Assembly (NCBI GenBank): GCA_943788245.1
Contig: CALSPN010000029.1
Coordinates: 1-64,000 of the forward strand
Direction: 5' to 3'
From: an uncultured Verrucomicrobiae bacterium
GTDB lineage: Bacteria; Verrucomicrobiota; Verrucomicrobiia; Limisphaerales; AAA164-E04
DNA length: 64,000 nt
The notes below the pieces were generated by a model. It saw nothing but the letters and a program-made list of their open reading frames with translations, ran no database searches and had not been told where the DNA came from. Positions 1 to 9,813 of this stretch are shown piece after piece. The number at the start of each line of letters is the position of its first letter. Position 1 is the stretch's first letter. The position numbers and the translations under genes are program-made.

Positions 1-228
1 TTTTCAAAGAGAAAAATTCAAAAATTTGATTTCCTTGCCATTTCATGCATGGGGTGATCATTGGGTGGATCAATTGTTTTGATGTAACCTATTTTTAATC
101 AGTTTGTAATGATCACGCCTCAACTCGGGTCTCATCCCCCTACAATACTCACTTACAACCAGAAAACATTCTAGGTCTTGGTTTGGTGTAACGATAAAGT
201 AAATGTTCTAGTTCGGCTTTCAGGCGCA

Positions 229-3061
229 TTAATGCGCCTCTAGCCAATGTGCTCCAGATCCTATCTCCACCTCAATGGGCACTTCCAAAGGCAGTGCATG
301 AATCATTGATTCCCGTGACCAAGGGTTCGATTTCCTGTTGCTCCGATTCTTCGAGATCGAAGAACCAATTCGTCGTGAACCTGGAGTACAAGCCTTGATT
401 CAAAAGAGCGTTCTTCCATGGCTCGCCAAATGGCGGACATCGCCAATTTAATCATGTCTGCTGCAGTTCCCTGGATAGGGGCATTGATCGCATTGCGCTC
501 GGCCATGCTGCGGATGGTGCCATTGGCGGATTGCACATCGGGTAAATACCTTCGTCGTCCTGTCAATGTCTCGACATAACCTTTGGACCTGGCCGATTCC
601 AGGGTTTCTTCCATGTAATCTTTGATGCTTGGGAAACTTTCGAAATAGTGTTCAATAATTTCGGCTGCTTCCTTGCGAGGAATGCCAAGTCGCTGTGACA
701 ATCCGAATGCCGAGATGCCGTACATGACCCCGAAGTTCACTGTTTTGGCTTTGCGCCGCATTTCCTTGGTCACGTTTTCGAGGTCTACTTTATATACATG
801 TGCGGCCGTAGCCGCATGAATATCGCCACCCGTTTCAAAAGCAGACTGCATGGCAGGGTCACCGCTCATAGAGGCCATGATGCGAAGCTCGATCTGAGAA
901 TAGTCGGCAGAAAGTAAGCAAAATCCCTCCCTCCGTGGCACAAAGGCTCTGCGGATTTCTTGTCCCAATTCACGACGGATGGGAATGTTCTGCAGATTCG
1001 GATTCTGCGAATTCAGTCGGCCAGTTGCTGTTGCTGTCTGATGAAATGTGGTGTGAATGCGGTCTGTTTCTTTAAAGATACTTTGAGGTAGCGCCTCCGC
1101 GTAGGTACTCCGCAATTTGGTGACTGCCCGGAATTCCAGAATTTTTCGAACGATCTCATGTTCCGTCGACAAGGTTTGGAGAACATTTTCATTGGTGGCA
1201 TATTGCCCTGTCTTCGTTTTCTTGGGTTTTTCCTACCCAGTTTGAGTTTTTCAAACAGCACCTCGCCCAGTTGTTTGGGAGAAGCGATGTTAAATTCAGA
1301 GCCGGCGATACCATGGATTTCCTTTTCAAGTTCGGTTTTTATCTCCAGTAACTGCGCAGAAAATTTGACCATGGAATCAGTATCCAGTCGGATTCCCTCG
1401 TATTCCATGGATACCAGAACCGGAAGCAAGGGCATCTCAATCTCGTAAAAACACCCCTGCTCAAGTTCAGTGAATCAATCTTCGGGTGAAGTTTTTCGAA
1501 CAATTGCCAGGTAACGTCCCGCATCTTCTGCCGCGTATTCTGCCAATGCAGCAAGAGGAACATCTTTCATGGAGTGTTGATCTTTACCTTTGGGGCCAAT
1601 CAATGATTCGATGGAAACGGGTGTATATCCGAGCAAGGCCTCTGCCGCAGCATCCATGCCATGTTTTTGGCCGGGTTTGACGAGGCTATGCAAAATCATC
1701 GTATCAATGAACGGTCCACTGACGGTATAGCCGTTCCAGGCGAGAACGCTCAGGTCGTATTTCAGATTGTGTCCGACCTTTTTTGATGTTTGGATTTGTG
1801 AGGATGGCTGATAATTTCTCCTTCACCACCGAATCGGGCAGGCATCCCTTACCGTTTACAGGCAGATAACAGGCGGCCCCTGCTTCCCAGCAGAAGGAGA
1901 ACCCAATCAATTCCACTGTTTTGGGGTCCAGTCCTGTTGTTTCAGTATCCAAACAAAAGCAATCTTGCTGTTTTAATTTTTGAATCAAATTATCCAAATC
2001 AGGTTCTGTTTTGAATGCAAGGTGTATTCGTGCTGGACGTCTGAGATTGTTTTGAAATGGGCATCTGCTGATGAAACTTCATCTGCCTCCTCGGGCGATG
2101 CCTGATTGCCTGAAAAATCCAGTTCCACTTGATCCTGTTGCTTTTTCGGGGGTTTTTCGGGTTTGAATCCGTGCCCGGTTTTGAAGGATGGTCCGAAGAG
2201 GCGTTTTCCCAAGGTGTTAAATTCCCACTCGAGAATCAGCGGCTTTAAAAGATCTTGGCTGGGCTCGGTCAGGATCATGGATGTCTCATCAAAATCCAAT
2301 GGAACATTGAGATCAATGGTGGCCAGCCTTTTTGCTCAGCAGTGCCTGATCTTTGTTGGCGATTAATTTTTCCCCAAGCTTACCTTTGATTGAACCTGCG
2401 TTTTCAAGGAGAGATTCAATGGATTGATATTCATGGATGAGTTTGATAGCTGTTTTTTCTCCCACACCCGGAACGCCCGGAATGTTATCGGATGCATCTC
2501 CCCAAAGCCCAAGAATGTCGATGACCTGATTTGGATGTCTTATTTGCCAGCGCTTACATGTTTCATCCATGCCTTCAATCTCGGGGGCTCCACCTTTTCG
2601 CCCCGGTTTGAACAGGAAGGTCATGGGGGGTAACGAGTTGTGAGAAATCCTTGTCTGGTGTGACCATATAGGTGGTGAAACCCTTCGTTTTCCGCCTCAC
2701 GTGCCAAGGTTCCAATGATGTCATCTGCCTCAAAGCCATCCATGCTTATCAATGGTATATCCATGGCTTTGCAAAGTCGGTGGATTTCAGGTATGGCCAG
2801 GGCGAGCTCCTCTGGCATGGCTTCTCGCTGTGCCTTGTAGGCGGGAAATATTTTGTGTCTTTCGGTGGGGGCCGATGTATCAAGCGCTACAGCAAGATGT
2901 GTTGGCTTGCGATTCTCCTTGAGATCGAGCAACACATTCAAAAACCCGTAAACCGCCGAAGTGTTTACCCCTTTAGAGCTTCGGATCGGATTGGAAATAA
3001 AAGCGAAATGTGCTCGATACAGCAGCGCCATTCCATCCAATAGAAATAATGTCTTACCCAT
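229..3061 (-). CDS. polA: DNA polymerase I, interrupted by many frameshifts
   Basis: Repair and Okazaki-fragment polymerase. Read across frames, all three domains are present in order. The N-terminal 5'-3' exonuclease starts MGKTLFLLDGMALLYRAH (about 2310-3061). The proofreading exonuclease keeps the DEDD-type motif CLDTETTGLD (about 1480-2000). The polymerase domain has motif A DYSQIELR, motif B KTVNFGVMYG and motif C VHDEL (about 230-1440). The natural end, HWLEAH followed by TAA at 229, is recovered only after further shifts. I count at least nine one-base indels, near 2690, 2626, 2330, 2027, 1779, 1523, 1455, 1230, 375 and 295. Most lie in short homopolymers such as G3, C6 or A5. Because every catalytic motif survives, I favour sequence error over a true pseudogene. 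The start ATG at 3061 fits the family N-terminus. Confidence 0.9.
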
Positions 3062-3576
3062 GTCGGTGGTTGTAACTCTTCTGGATAATGATTCAAAGGA
3101 ATTAACAGGTTCTGGTTTTCAGGCAGGCGGCTTTCCTGCAAATGGTAAACGCGTGTATCTTGATTTATTTCGAGGATCATGCGCCATGAAAATGATCAAA
3201 CGCAGGGGAAAGGTCAGAGGTAGATCGCATCGTTCCCGATTCGAGTTGCTCGAAAGGGATAGCCTGCCGGTTCCCTGGCATGCGCTCTGACCCTCTATTC
3301 CCTGCTGTCTGCGATAGTTTCTCTCCGGTGAATCACATCGGATCAAGGGTTGGGTTTGGTTTTATGAGGGTGAGGATGTAGATGCAGAGCTCAAGCGTTT
3401 ACCCAGAACCCACTCCTTACCAATGCCCGGAGAGGTGTCCACCTGAGGGGGGAAACGACGCAAAAGCTCCGGGCGCACTGGCGGGTTAGATGCCGCTCAT
3501 CAGCACTTGTCATTGGGATGATTTTGTGTAGTAGTTTTTCCACCCATGGAACCATTGTTGAGATACATCTTCAGAC
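3062..3576. other. Intergenic region between polA and DUF1549 gene
   Basis: This divergent 515-nt spacer separates the polA start (minus) from the DUF1549 gene start (plus), so promoters for both should lie here. The short open frames in it show no recognisable protein features and overlap one another. The only clear structure is the nested inverted repeat at 3407-3487, listed separately. Confidence 0.5.
3407..3487. other. Nested inverted repeat, candidate structured RNA
   Basis: Three stems nest inside each other. AACCC (3407-3411) pairs with GGGTT (3483-3487). CCAATG (3420-3425) pairs with CACTGG (3476-3481) with one A-C mismatch. CCCGGAG (3426-3432) pairs perfectly with CTCCGGG (3467-3473). 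Inside is a small hairpin, AGGT/ACCT (3433-3444), followed by a purine-rich stretch with GGGGGGAAACG. I could not match it to SRP RNA, 6S RNA, tRNA, TPP or cobalamin riboswitches. It lies 90 nt upstream of the DUF1549 gene, so it may be a leader element, an independent small RNA, or only a fortuitous fold. The strand is undetermined. Confidence 0.35.
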
Positions 3577-5439
3577 ATGAGGACTCCACATTCGAGTGTG
3601 GCCTGTTACCCGGTCGGTTTCTTCTGGTTCCTGGGCTTTTCGTGTTCCTTCCTGCTGGGGGGCTGTATTCAAATCTCGCCGATTCGCATGGAGACGGGAT
3701 TGATTGGGATGAGGCTGCCTCCTTCTGGGCTGTTCAACCTCCTGTATCAGGACAAAGGCCCTCAGTGAAATCCAATGACTGGGCCGCGGCAACGCCTCGA
3801 TTTCTTTATTTTATCGTCGCTTGAAAATAAAGGCCTTGAGCCTGCTCAAGAGGCTTCAAGATCGATGATCCTCAGACGACTTTATTTTGACCTGACTGGA
3901 TTGCCTCCAAGTTACGAAGATATCTTGGATTTTGTTCAGGATTCATCTCCAGATGCCTATCAGCAGAGGGTCGATCGATTGTTGGAATCACCTCGCTTTG
4001 GGGAGCGAATGGCAAGCATGTGGCTGAATCTGGCTCGCTATGCTGAAGATCAGGCTCATCAGGTAGGCAACGACACGAAAGATTTCTATCCCAACGCATA
4101 CCGTTACCGGCAATGGGTGATCGACGCCTTCAATCGCGATCTGAGATACACTGATTTCATAAAACTGCAATTGGCGGGAGATCTCTACGAAGACACTTCA
4201 CACGAAGATTTGGTTGCTACCGGATTTATTGGTCTGGGTCCCAAATATTACAACCGAGGCCGCTTGGAGGTGAAGGCCGAAGAATGGGCTGATCAAGTGG
4301 ACACCGTGATGCGAACTTTTCAAGGCATGACAGTCAGTTGTGCCCGTTGTCATGATCATAAATTCGATCCAATCACCATGAGAGACTATTACGGGCTGGC
4401 TGGGGTATTCTCCAGCACCGAACTGGTGAATGTGGCCTACGACAAACCCAGTGATCAGGTCAGTAAAGAAGATCTCAAGGCGCATCGATTCACCGCACAC
4501 CTGGTCAAAGACAGGAAAGGTGAAGATCTTGCAATCTTCCAGCGTGGTAATGTGGATCAGCCAGGCGTTAAAGCGCCAAGAGGATTTCCCCGGTGGCTGA
4601 GCAGCGACCAGTCGGTCAGTTTCAAAACTGAAGAGAGTGGACGGCGCGAATTGGCCGACCGCATTGCTGCAAAAGAAAATCCATTGACGGCCCGTATATA
4701 CGTCAATCGTTTGTGGTCGTTATTTTTCGGGCGTGGTCTCGTGGGTAGTCTCAGTAATTTCGGTGCATTGGGGGATGAGCCTACGCATCCCGAACTTCTG
4801 GATGATCTTGCAGTGCGATTCATCAAGAACAGTGCCTCAACCAAATACCTGGTCAGGGAAATGGTAATGTCATCCACCTACAGGCAATCTTCACTTGGGG
4901 GCTCTGATTCATTACAGAAAGATCCAGACAATCAATGGCTCTCACGCATGCCCCGACGACGTTTGAGTGTCGAAATGTGGAGAGATTCACTACTGGCTGT
5001 TTCTGGTAATCTGCATTTAAAAGGTGGTCCATCTCTGGAATTGAATGACCCGGAAAATGTTCGTCGAACCGTTTTCGCTCGAGTCAGTCGCCTCAAGTTG
5101 AACGATCTTTTGATACAAATGGATTACCCCGATGCGAATGTTCACGCCGACAAACGCAGTGTTACGACAACGCCTCTTCAAAAACTTTTTGCCATGAATA
5201 GTTCTTTCATGCTTCGGCAGGCAGATCAACTGGTTAAGAAATTAGTAGATCAAACGGGCATTAAAGAGGGCGTCCGAAAGGTCTATCAACACATACTTGC
5301 AAGAGCTCCGGACGAAACCGAACACACTCTTGCAAAAGCATTTCTCATGAAGCCTGGAAAGGAATCCCCAACAAAGGAGCGTTGGGGGTTACTGGCACAA
5401 GCACTGATGATTTCCAATGAAATGCTTTACCTCGATTAA
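3577..5439 (+). CDS. DUF1549/DUF1553 (PSD1-type) exported protein, frameshifted 5' end
   Basis: Planctomycete/verrucomicrobial family protein of unknown biochemistry, commonly encoded next to DUF1501 proteins and sulfatases. The uninterrupted part (from 3775) holds DUF1549, including DLTGLPPS and the CxxCH-bearing CARCHDHKFDP, then DUF1553 (RIYVNRLWSLFFGRGLV). The 5' end is split. A hydrophobic signal-like segment begins at ATG 3577 (MRTPHSSVACYPVGFF). It shifts frame at the G6 run near 3657-3662, continues as DSHGDGIDWDEAASFWAVQPP, then shifts back near 3782 (TGGGCC). The join FWAVQPP...NDW-PRQRLDFFILSSLE matches the usual start of DUF1549 proteins, so the shifts are probably sequence errors. 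Unlike many relatives, it has no separate N-terminal cytochrome c domain. It is followed after 3 nt by the DUF1501 gene. Confidence 0.85.
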
Positions 5440-5442
5440 CCC

Positions 5443-6879
5443 ATGAATATTCCCACGCGCCCCAATCTGGAAACGATCGCGGCAAATATGTCTCGCCGCA
5501 CCATGCTTGAAAAAACCGCGGTAGGCTCCGGAATGCTTGGCCTTGCCGGCTTGATCAGTGCACAACAGGCTCAATCGGGTAAGCTCGAAACACCCCGACA
5601 AGAGCTACAGGTAAAGCCAAGAGCAAAGCGTGTCATCTTTCTTTTCATGAATGGTGGCCCTTCCCACGTGGATACATTTGATCCCAAACCAGCATTGGCA
5701 CGTTATGAAGGAAGCCAACCCACCGGAGATCTTTACAAGAAGCCCAAATCATCCGGTTTCATGCCATCCCCCTTCAGTTTCAGTAATCATGGTCAGAGCG
5801 GTATTCCGGTCAGTGAATCCTTGCCTCACCTATCCAAGGTCATTGATGATTGCTGCATCATCCGTTCAATGCATACGGATGTTCCCAATCATGAGCCGGC
5901 ATTGTTGCAGATGCATACAGGAAATATTCAGCCAATACGACCTGCGTTTGGATCCTGGTTGTTATACGGGCTGGGAACAGAAAATCAAAATTTACCGGGT
6001 TATGTCGTACTTCGCCCCAGCTCCAACATCGTGGTAGGGCCTGCCTTGTGGTCCAATAGTTTCCTGCCCGCGAAATATCAGGCAACAAGCATTCTTACGT
6101 CTGATCTCAAGGTGGATAAATTAATCCGTCACATTCGCAATCCACGGTATTCGTTGCAGGAGCAGAGGGAACAACTCGACTTGGTAGAAGCCTTGAATCA
6201 AAAGCACATGGAGGCAAGGGAAGGGGATAGCGAGCTGGAAGCGCAAATTCGCTCCATGGAAACCGCTTACCGCATGCAAATGCAGGCATTTGACACTCTG
6301 GATCTCGAAAAAGAGTCAGAAAGCACGAGGGAAATGTATGGGAAATCGACATTTGCCCAATCGTGCCTCATGGCACGTCGGTTAGTGGAATCTGGCGTAA
6401 GGTGTGTCACTGTTTACTACACCAACAAGGGCAATCAACCGTGGGATACACATTCTAATCACAATGCTTCTCATACCAAATTATGCGCTGATAGTGATCA
6501 GGCAAGCGCGGCTTTGATCACGGATCTCAAGCGTCGCGGATTACTGGAAGATACATTGGTGGTCTGGGGCGGGGAATTTGGACGTACTCCTTATTCGGAG
6601 ATCCGTAATGGTGATGACAAGCCGGCTGGCCGAGATCATCATCACACGGCGTTTTCGATGTTACTGGCAGGAGGAGGCGTGAAGGGTGGCTTGGTGTATG
6701 GTGGTTCAGATGAGCTGGGAATGATGGCTACCGAAAACCCAATGCACGTGCACGATTTTCATGCGACTTTATTGCACTTGATGGGCCTGGATCATGAAAA
6801 GTTAACCTATCGATATTCTGGGCGAGATTTTCGACTCACTGATGTGCATGGCTCTGTATGTCACGAAATCATGGTTTGA
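5443..6879 (+). CDS. DUF1501 protein, Tat-exported
   Basis: The protein has 478 residues and belongs to the DUF1501 family, which has the alkaline phosphatase/sulfatase fold. The N-terminus carries a twin-arginine signal (SRRTMLEKTAVGSG at about residues 18-31) followed by a hydrophobic stretch ending near SAQQAQS. Family motifs include the early FLFMNGGPSHVDTFDPKP and the late VVWGGEFGRTPYSE, GRDHHHTAFSMLLAGGG and HDFHATLLHLMGLDHEKL. It starts 3 nt after the DUF1549/1553 stop, and this pairing is the standard arrangement, so the two are almost certainly cotranscribed and act together outside the cytoplasm. The substrate is unknown. The downstream sulfatase suggests sulfated polysaccharide use, which is inference. 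Confidence 0.92.
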   Translation: MNIPTRPNLETIAANMSRRTMLEKTAVGSGMLGLAGLISAQQAQSGKLETPRQELQVKPRAKRVIFLFMNGGPSHVDTFDPKPALARYEGSQPTGDLYKKPKSSGFMPSPFSFSNHGQSGIPVSESLPHLSKVIDDCCIIRSMHTDVPNHEPALLQMHTGNIQPIRPAFGSWLLYGLGTENQNLPGYVVLRPSSNIVVGPALWSNSFLPAKYQATSILTSDLKVDKLIRHIRNPRYSLQEQREQLDLVEALNQKHMEAREGDSELEAQIRSMETAYRMQMQAFDTLDLEKESESTREMYGKSTFAQSCLMARRLVESGVRCVTVYYTNKGNQPWDTHSNHNASHTKLCADSDQASAALITDLKRRGLLEDTLVVWGGEFGRTPYSEIRNGDDKPAGRDHHHTAFSMLLAGGGVKGGLVYGGSDELGMMATENPMHVHDFHATLLHLMGLDHEKLTYRYSGRDFRLTDVHGSVCHEIMV

Positions 6880-6911
6880 TCGTGAAACTCAAACTTCAAG
6901 GGAAGGATGCA

Positions 6912-8411
6912 ATGATCAACTCAGTCTTATTCAGGTGTTTTACAATAAATGGATATCTGGTTTTTCTTTTTGCCAGTTTGCTTCCAATGCCGGTCGATGC
7001 TGGCGATTCGCCTAATTTGGTGTTTATCTTGGCAGATGACATGGGATATGGGGATATTCAGGCCTATAATCCAAAGTCCAAAATCCCCACACCAAATCTG
7101 AATCGATTAGCGCATGAGGGGATGCGATTTACGGATGCTCATACACCTTCTGCTGTATGCACGCCGACCCGATATGGATTGCTTACAGGTCGCTATTGCT
7201 GGAGATCCAGATTGAAGCGGGGTGTATTGAACGGTTACAGCGATCATCTCATACAAGAGGATCGTTTGACCTTACCTCGCTTTTTAAAAGGACATGGGTA
7301 TCACACGGGTGTGGTGGGGAAATGGCATCTCGGGTTGGATTTTCATCGGCTGTCCAATCATGAGGATATCGATTACACTCAAGCTGTGCGATGGGGGCCC
7401 AACGACTTTGGTTTTGAATACAGCTATATCATTCCCGCTTCACTGGATTTTCCACCTTATGTGTATCTTGAGAATCAACAGGTAACAGGATTGCCTGATA
7501 AACGGCAAGCAAAGCAACCCTTTCCTGCCTACCTTCGCGAAGGCCCCATTGGATCCGATTTTGTCATGGAGGATTGTCTGGATCAATTGACGGACAAGGC
7601 CGTGGGTTTTCTGGAACAAAACAGCGAGTCGGAAAACCCTTTCTTTTTATACATGCCATTGACAGCTCCTCACAAACCAGTGCTTCCACATGCCCGCTTC
7701 AAAGGTCATACCAAGCTTGGACCCTATGGAGATTTTATCGTCCAGTGTGATGCTATCGTTGGCCGTGTCCTTGAATCGCTGGATGCATTAAATTTGAAGG
7801 GCAGCACGATGGTCGTCTTCTCGAGCGACAATGGGTCGTTCATGCGACGGCTTAACGATTCCAGTGTCGAGGATCATGTCGATGATGAGAGTGCACAGGC
7901 CTATCGGGCCGATCGTCACACCTCAAACGGTCCATTGCGCGGCACTAAAGGTGATGTATGGGAAGCAGGGCATCGCGTGCCCTTTCTGGTGCGGTTTCCA
8001 GGCAGGATCAAAGCTGGCTTTGCGTGCCAACAAACCATTTGTCTGACGGATTACTATGCCACGGTCGCACAGCTCATAGATCGTAACATCCCTTCAGCAG
8101 CAGGCGAGGACAGCGTCAGTTTTTTGTCATTGCTGCACGCGCCCGAAGCAGATCATCATCGTCCGCCCGTGATTCATCACTCCGGTGCAGGCATGTTTGC
8201 GATTCGTGATGGGAGATGGAAGTTGGTGCTTGGAAGCGGGTCAGGTGGGAGGGAACAACCCAGAGGAAAGGCGTTTGAGAAACCTTTTGCCTTGTTCGAT
8301 CTCAAAGCTGATTTATCGGAAAAAGTGAACCTGATCGAATCACATTCTGAGGTGGCTGAATTGTTGGAGGGGCAATTCTGGAGGATTCATGAAAGAGGGC
8401 ACAGCCGTTGA
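6912..8411 (+). CDS. Arylsulfatase-type sulfatase (family S1)
   Basis: An exported type I sulfatase that should hydrolyse sulfate esters, probably on a polysaccharide. The formylglycine site is CTPTR (Cys at about residue 83 from this start), within SAVCTPTRYGLLTGRY. The metal-binding start NLVFILADDMGYGD is intact, as are VGKWHLG, TAPHKP and FSSDNGS. I chose ATG 6912 because GGAAGG lies just upstream and because a hydrophobic signal segment follows. An in-frame ATG at 6858 would overlap the DUF1501 stop by 22 nt and add 18 uncharacteristic residues. It is third in the DUF1549-DUF1501-sulfatase cluster. Activity would need a formylglycine-generating enzyme, which is not in this window. Confidence 0.92.
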   Translation: MINSVLFRCFTINGYLVFLFASLLPMPVDAGDSPNLVFILADDMGYGDIQAYNPKSKIPTPNLNRLAHEGMRFTDAHTPSAVCTPTRYGLLTGRYCWRSRLKRGVLNGYSDHLIQEDRLTLPRFLKGHGYHTGVVGKWHLGLDFHRLSNHEDIDYTQAVRWGPNDFGFEYSYIIPASLDFPPYVYLENQQVTGLPDKRQAKQPFPAYLREGPIGSDFVMEDCLDQLTDKAVGFLEQNSESENPFFLYMPLTAPHKPVLPHARFKGHTKLGPYGDFIVQCDAIVGRVLESLDALNLKGSTMVVFSSDNGSFMRRLNDSSVEDHVDDESAQAYRADRHTSNGPLRGTKGDVWEAGHRVPFLVRFPGRIKAGFACQQTICLTDYYATVAQLIDRNIPSAAGEDSVSFLSLLHAPEADHHRPPVIHHSGAGMFAIRDGRWKLVLGSGSGGREQPRGKAFEKPFALFDLKADLSEKVNLIESHSEVAELLEGQFWRIHERGHSR

Positions 8412-8458
8412 TTCATAACAAGCCGAGAGCTTGGCATTAAATGATCGCTGGATGTGTT

Positions 8459-9073
8459 TTATTGGGCGGCCGTGATTACCTGTTTGTTGTCGCGTCGTTT
8501 GATGGCCGTTAGTGGCATGCCGCCGTAAATGGTCCATGGTTTCAGGTCGTGATGCACGATGGACCCAGCAGAAACGACGGCTCCTTCTCCGATTTTTACA
8601 CCAGGGAAGATGATGCTGTTGGTGTAAATGACGGCATGATCTCCGACTTCAATCGTGGATCGGTGTGTCTTGCGGCAGCTTTTGGAAACTGTAGGGTTGG
8701 TCAATCCTTCAGTGATATTTTCTGTGCCAGTAATCAATCTGACTCCCGCACCAATACTGGCATAATCACCGATAACGCATTCACCTCCTCCAGAAATGGA
8801 TGAGGTGAATGCAAGATGGACATGGCGTCCGATAGCAATACCTTTACCCGCAAAAAGGAATACCCCTTCATCGATCTGAGTATGATCACCGACAGAGACC
8901 GCCTCAGGGTTATCGATTCGGGCACCAGTGAAAATTTTCACGTTCTTGCCAAGTTGTTTAAACTGGCTTCGAATGAAGTCTGCATCAAGGAGGGATCCTG
9001 GTCCCAAAGTAGCTTGGCTCATACGGTCATTTTGTTGAATGAAGTTGCTTTGAATCAGTGGTGAGTCCGGCAT
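8459..9073 (-). CDS. Left-handed beta-helix O-acyltransferase
   Basis: A 204-residue hexapeptide-repeat acyltransferase of the maltose/sugar O-acetyltransferase type. Repeats such as VSVGDHTQIDEGV, IAIGRHVHLAF, CVIGDYASIGAGV and VKIGEGAVVSAGSIV define the beta-helix. The end of the fold, WTIYGGMPLTAIKRR, resembles the usual VYGGNPAKxIKxR. It is the last gene of a minus-strand set. Its ATG overlaps the TAA of the SDR gene (TAATG at about 9073), so the two are translationally coupled. The acceptor is unknown. Coupling to an acyl ligase and an SDR suggests that it transfers the acyl group made or modified by those enzymes, which is inference. Confidence 0.85.
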   Translation of the reverse strand: MPDSPLIQSNFIQQNDRMSQATLGPGSLLDADFIRSQFKQLGKNVKIFTGARIDNPEAVSVGDHTQIDEGVFLFAGKGIAIGRHVHLAFTSSISGGGECVIGDYASIGAGVRLITGTENITEGLTNPTVSKSCRKTHRSTIEVGDHAVIYTNSIIFPGVKIGEGAVVSAGSIVHHDLKPWTIYGGMPLTAIKRRDNKQVITAAQ

Positions 9074-9813
9074 TAACTCGTCAGTCCTCCATCAATGACG
9101 CACTCTGATCCAGTAGTGAAATTGGAGGATTCGGATAAGAGATGCAGCACTGTATGAACGATTTCAGATGGCATGCCCAGACGATTCAACGGCGTCCTTC
9201 TGCGAACCGCTTCGGTTTGATTTGAATGGAGAGATGCGGTCATTTCAGTTTTCAGAAAACCCGGTAAAACCACATTGCTCCGAATGCCTCTTTGTCCATA
9301 TTCTCGCGCAACACTTTTCGAAAACCCGCAAAGGCCTGCTTTTGTTGCAGCGTAAACGCTCAGCCCTTTGAATCCACGTTTTGCGCAGGTGGAAGAAATA
9401 AATACCAAGCTACCCTTGGTCTCAGAGGCAAGGAACCCTTTCAATATGGCCTGTGTCATCAGAATTACGGAATAAAGATTGATATCCAGGGCTTGTCGAA
9501 TCTTGGGTTTCGGCATCATGGTCAGAAGTCCGTCTGCTCCAAGTGCAGCATTGGCAACAAAGCCATCAAAGGTTGTTGTAACCAGACCAGCTTGATCAAT
9601 GAGTGAGAGCACATTCGCCTCGTTGGAAAGATCTGCCTTGATAAAGGAAAGACTATTGCCGAATTCAGATTCCAACGCTTCGAGTTCGGGAGTTTGGGAG
9701 CGGGCACAGGTCACTACTCTTGCATTAGACTTCAATAGTGCGCGACATAACTCAAGACCAAGACCCTTGCTGCCTCCTGTCACGAAAAAGCGCTTATTAC
9801 TTAAGTCCTTCAT
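9073..9813 (-). CDS. Short-chain dehydrogenase/reductase, FabG-like
   Basis: A classical SDR of 246 residues. It has the NAD(P)-binding TGGSKGLG near the N-terminus, NAALG at the position of NNAG, a catalytic Ser in VFISST, and YAATK for Tyr and Lys. The C-terminal EIVHTVLHLLSESSNFTTGSECVIDGG is typical of 3-oxoacyl-ACP reductase-like members. I chose the start MKDLSNKRFFVTGGSKGLG (ATG 9813). It overlaps the stop of the ligase gene as ATGA, and the longer frame upstream only reads the ligase 3' end in another frame. It sits between the ligase and the acyltransferase genes. Confidence 0.88.
   Translation of the reverse strand: MKDLSNKRFFVTGGSKGLGLELCRALLKSNARVVTCARSQTPELEALESEFGNSLSFIKADLSNEANVLSLIDQAGLVTTTFDGFVANAALGADGLLTMMPKPKIRQALDINLYSVILMTQAILKGFLASETKGSLVFISSTCAKRGFKGLSVYAATKAGLCGFSKSVAREYGQRGIRSNVVLPGFLKTEMTASLHSNQTEAVRRRTPLNRLGMPSEIVHTVLHLLSESSNFTTGSECVIDGGLTS

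Noticed and set aside
1460-1480. In-frame TGA in polA as a second selenocysteine codon
   Set aside because: The TGA is only in frame because of a nearby one-base insertion (G3 near 1523). In the corrected frame the sequence reads FEKLHPKIDSLN without a stop, and Pol I has no cysteine there.
3407-3491. Integron attC site (GTTAGAT at the right edge resembles GTTRRRY)
   Set aside because: The left edge lacks the complementary RYYYAAC box, and pairing stops after AACCC/GGGTT. There is no integrase gene or cassette array.
3400-3500. SRP RNA, 6S RNA or known riboswitch
   Set aside because: The GGAA-loop and AGCA features of SRP RNA and the core motifs of TPP, cobalamin, glycine and fluoride riboswitches are absent.
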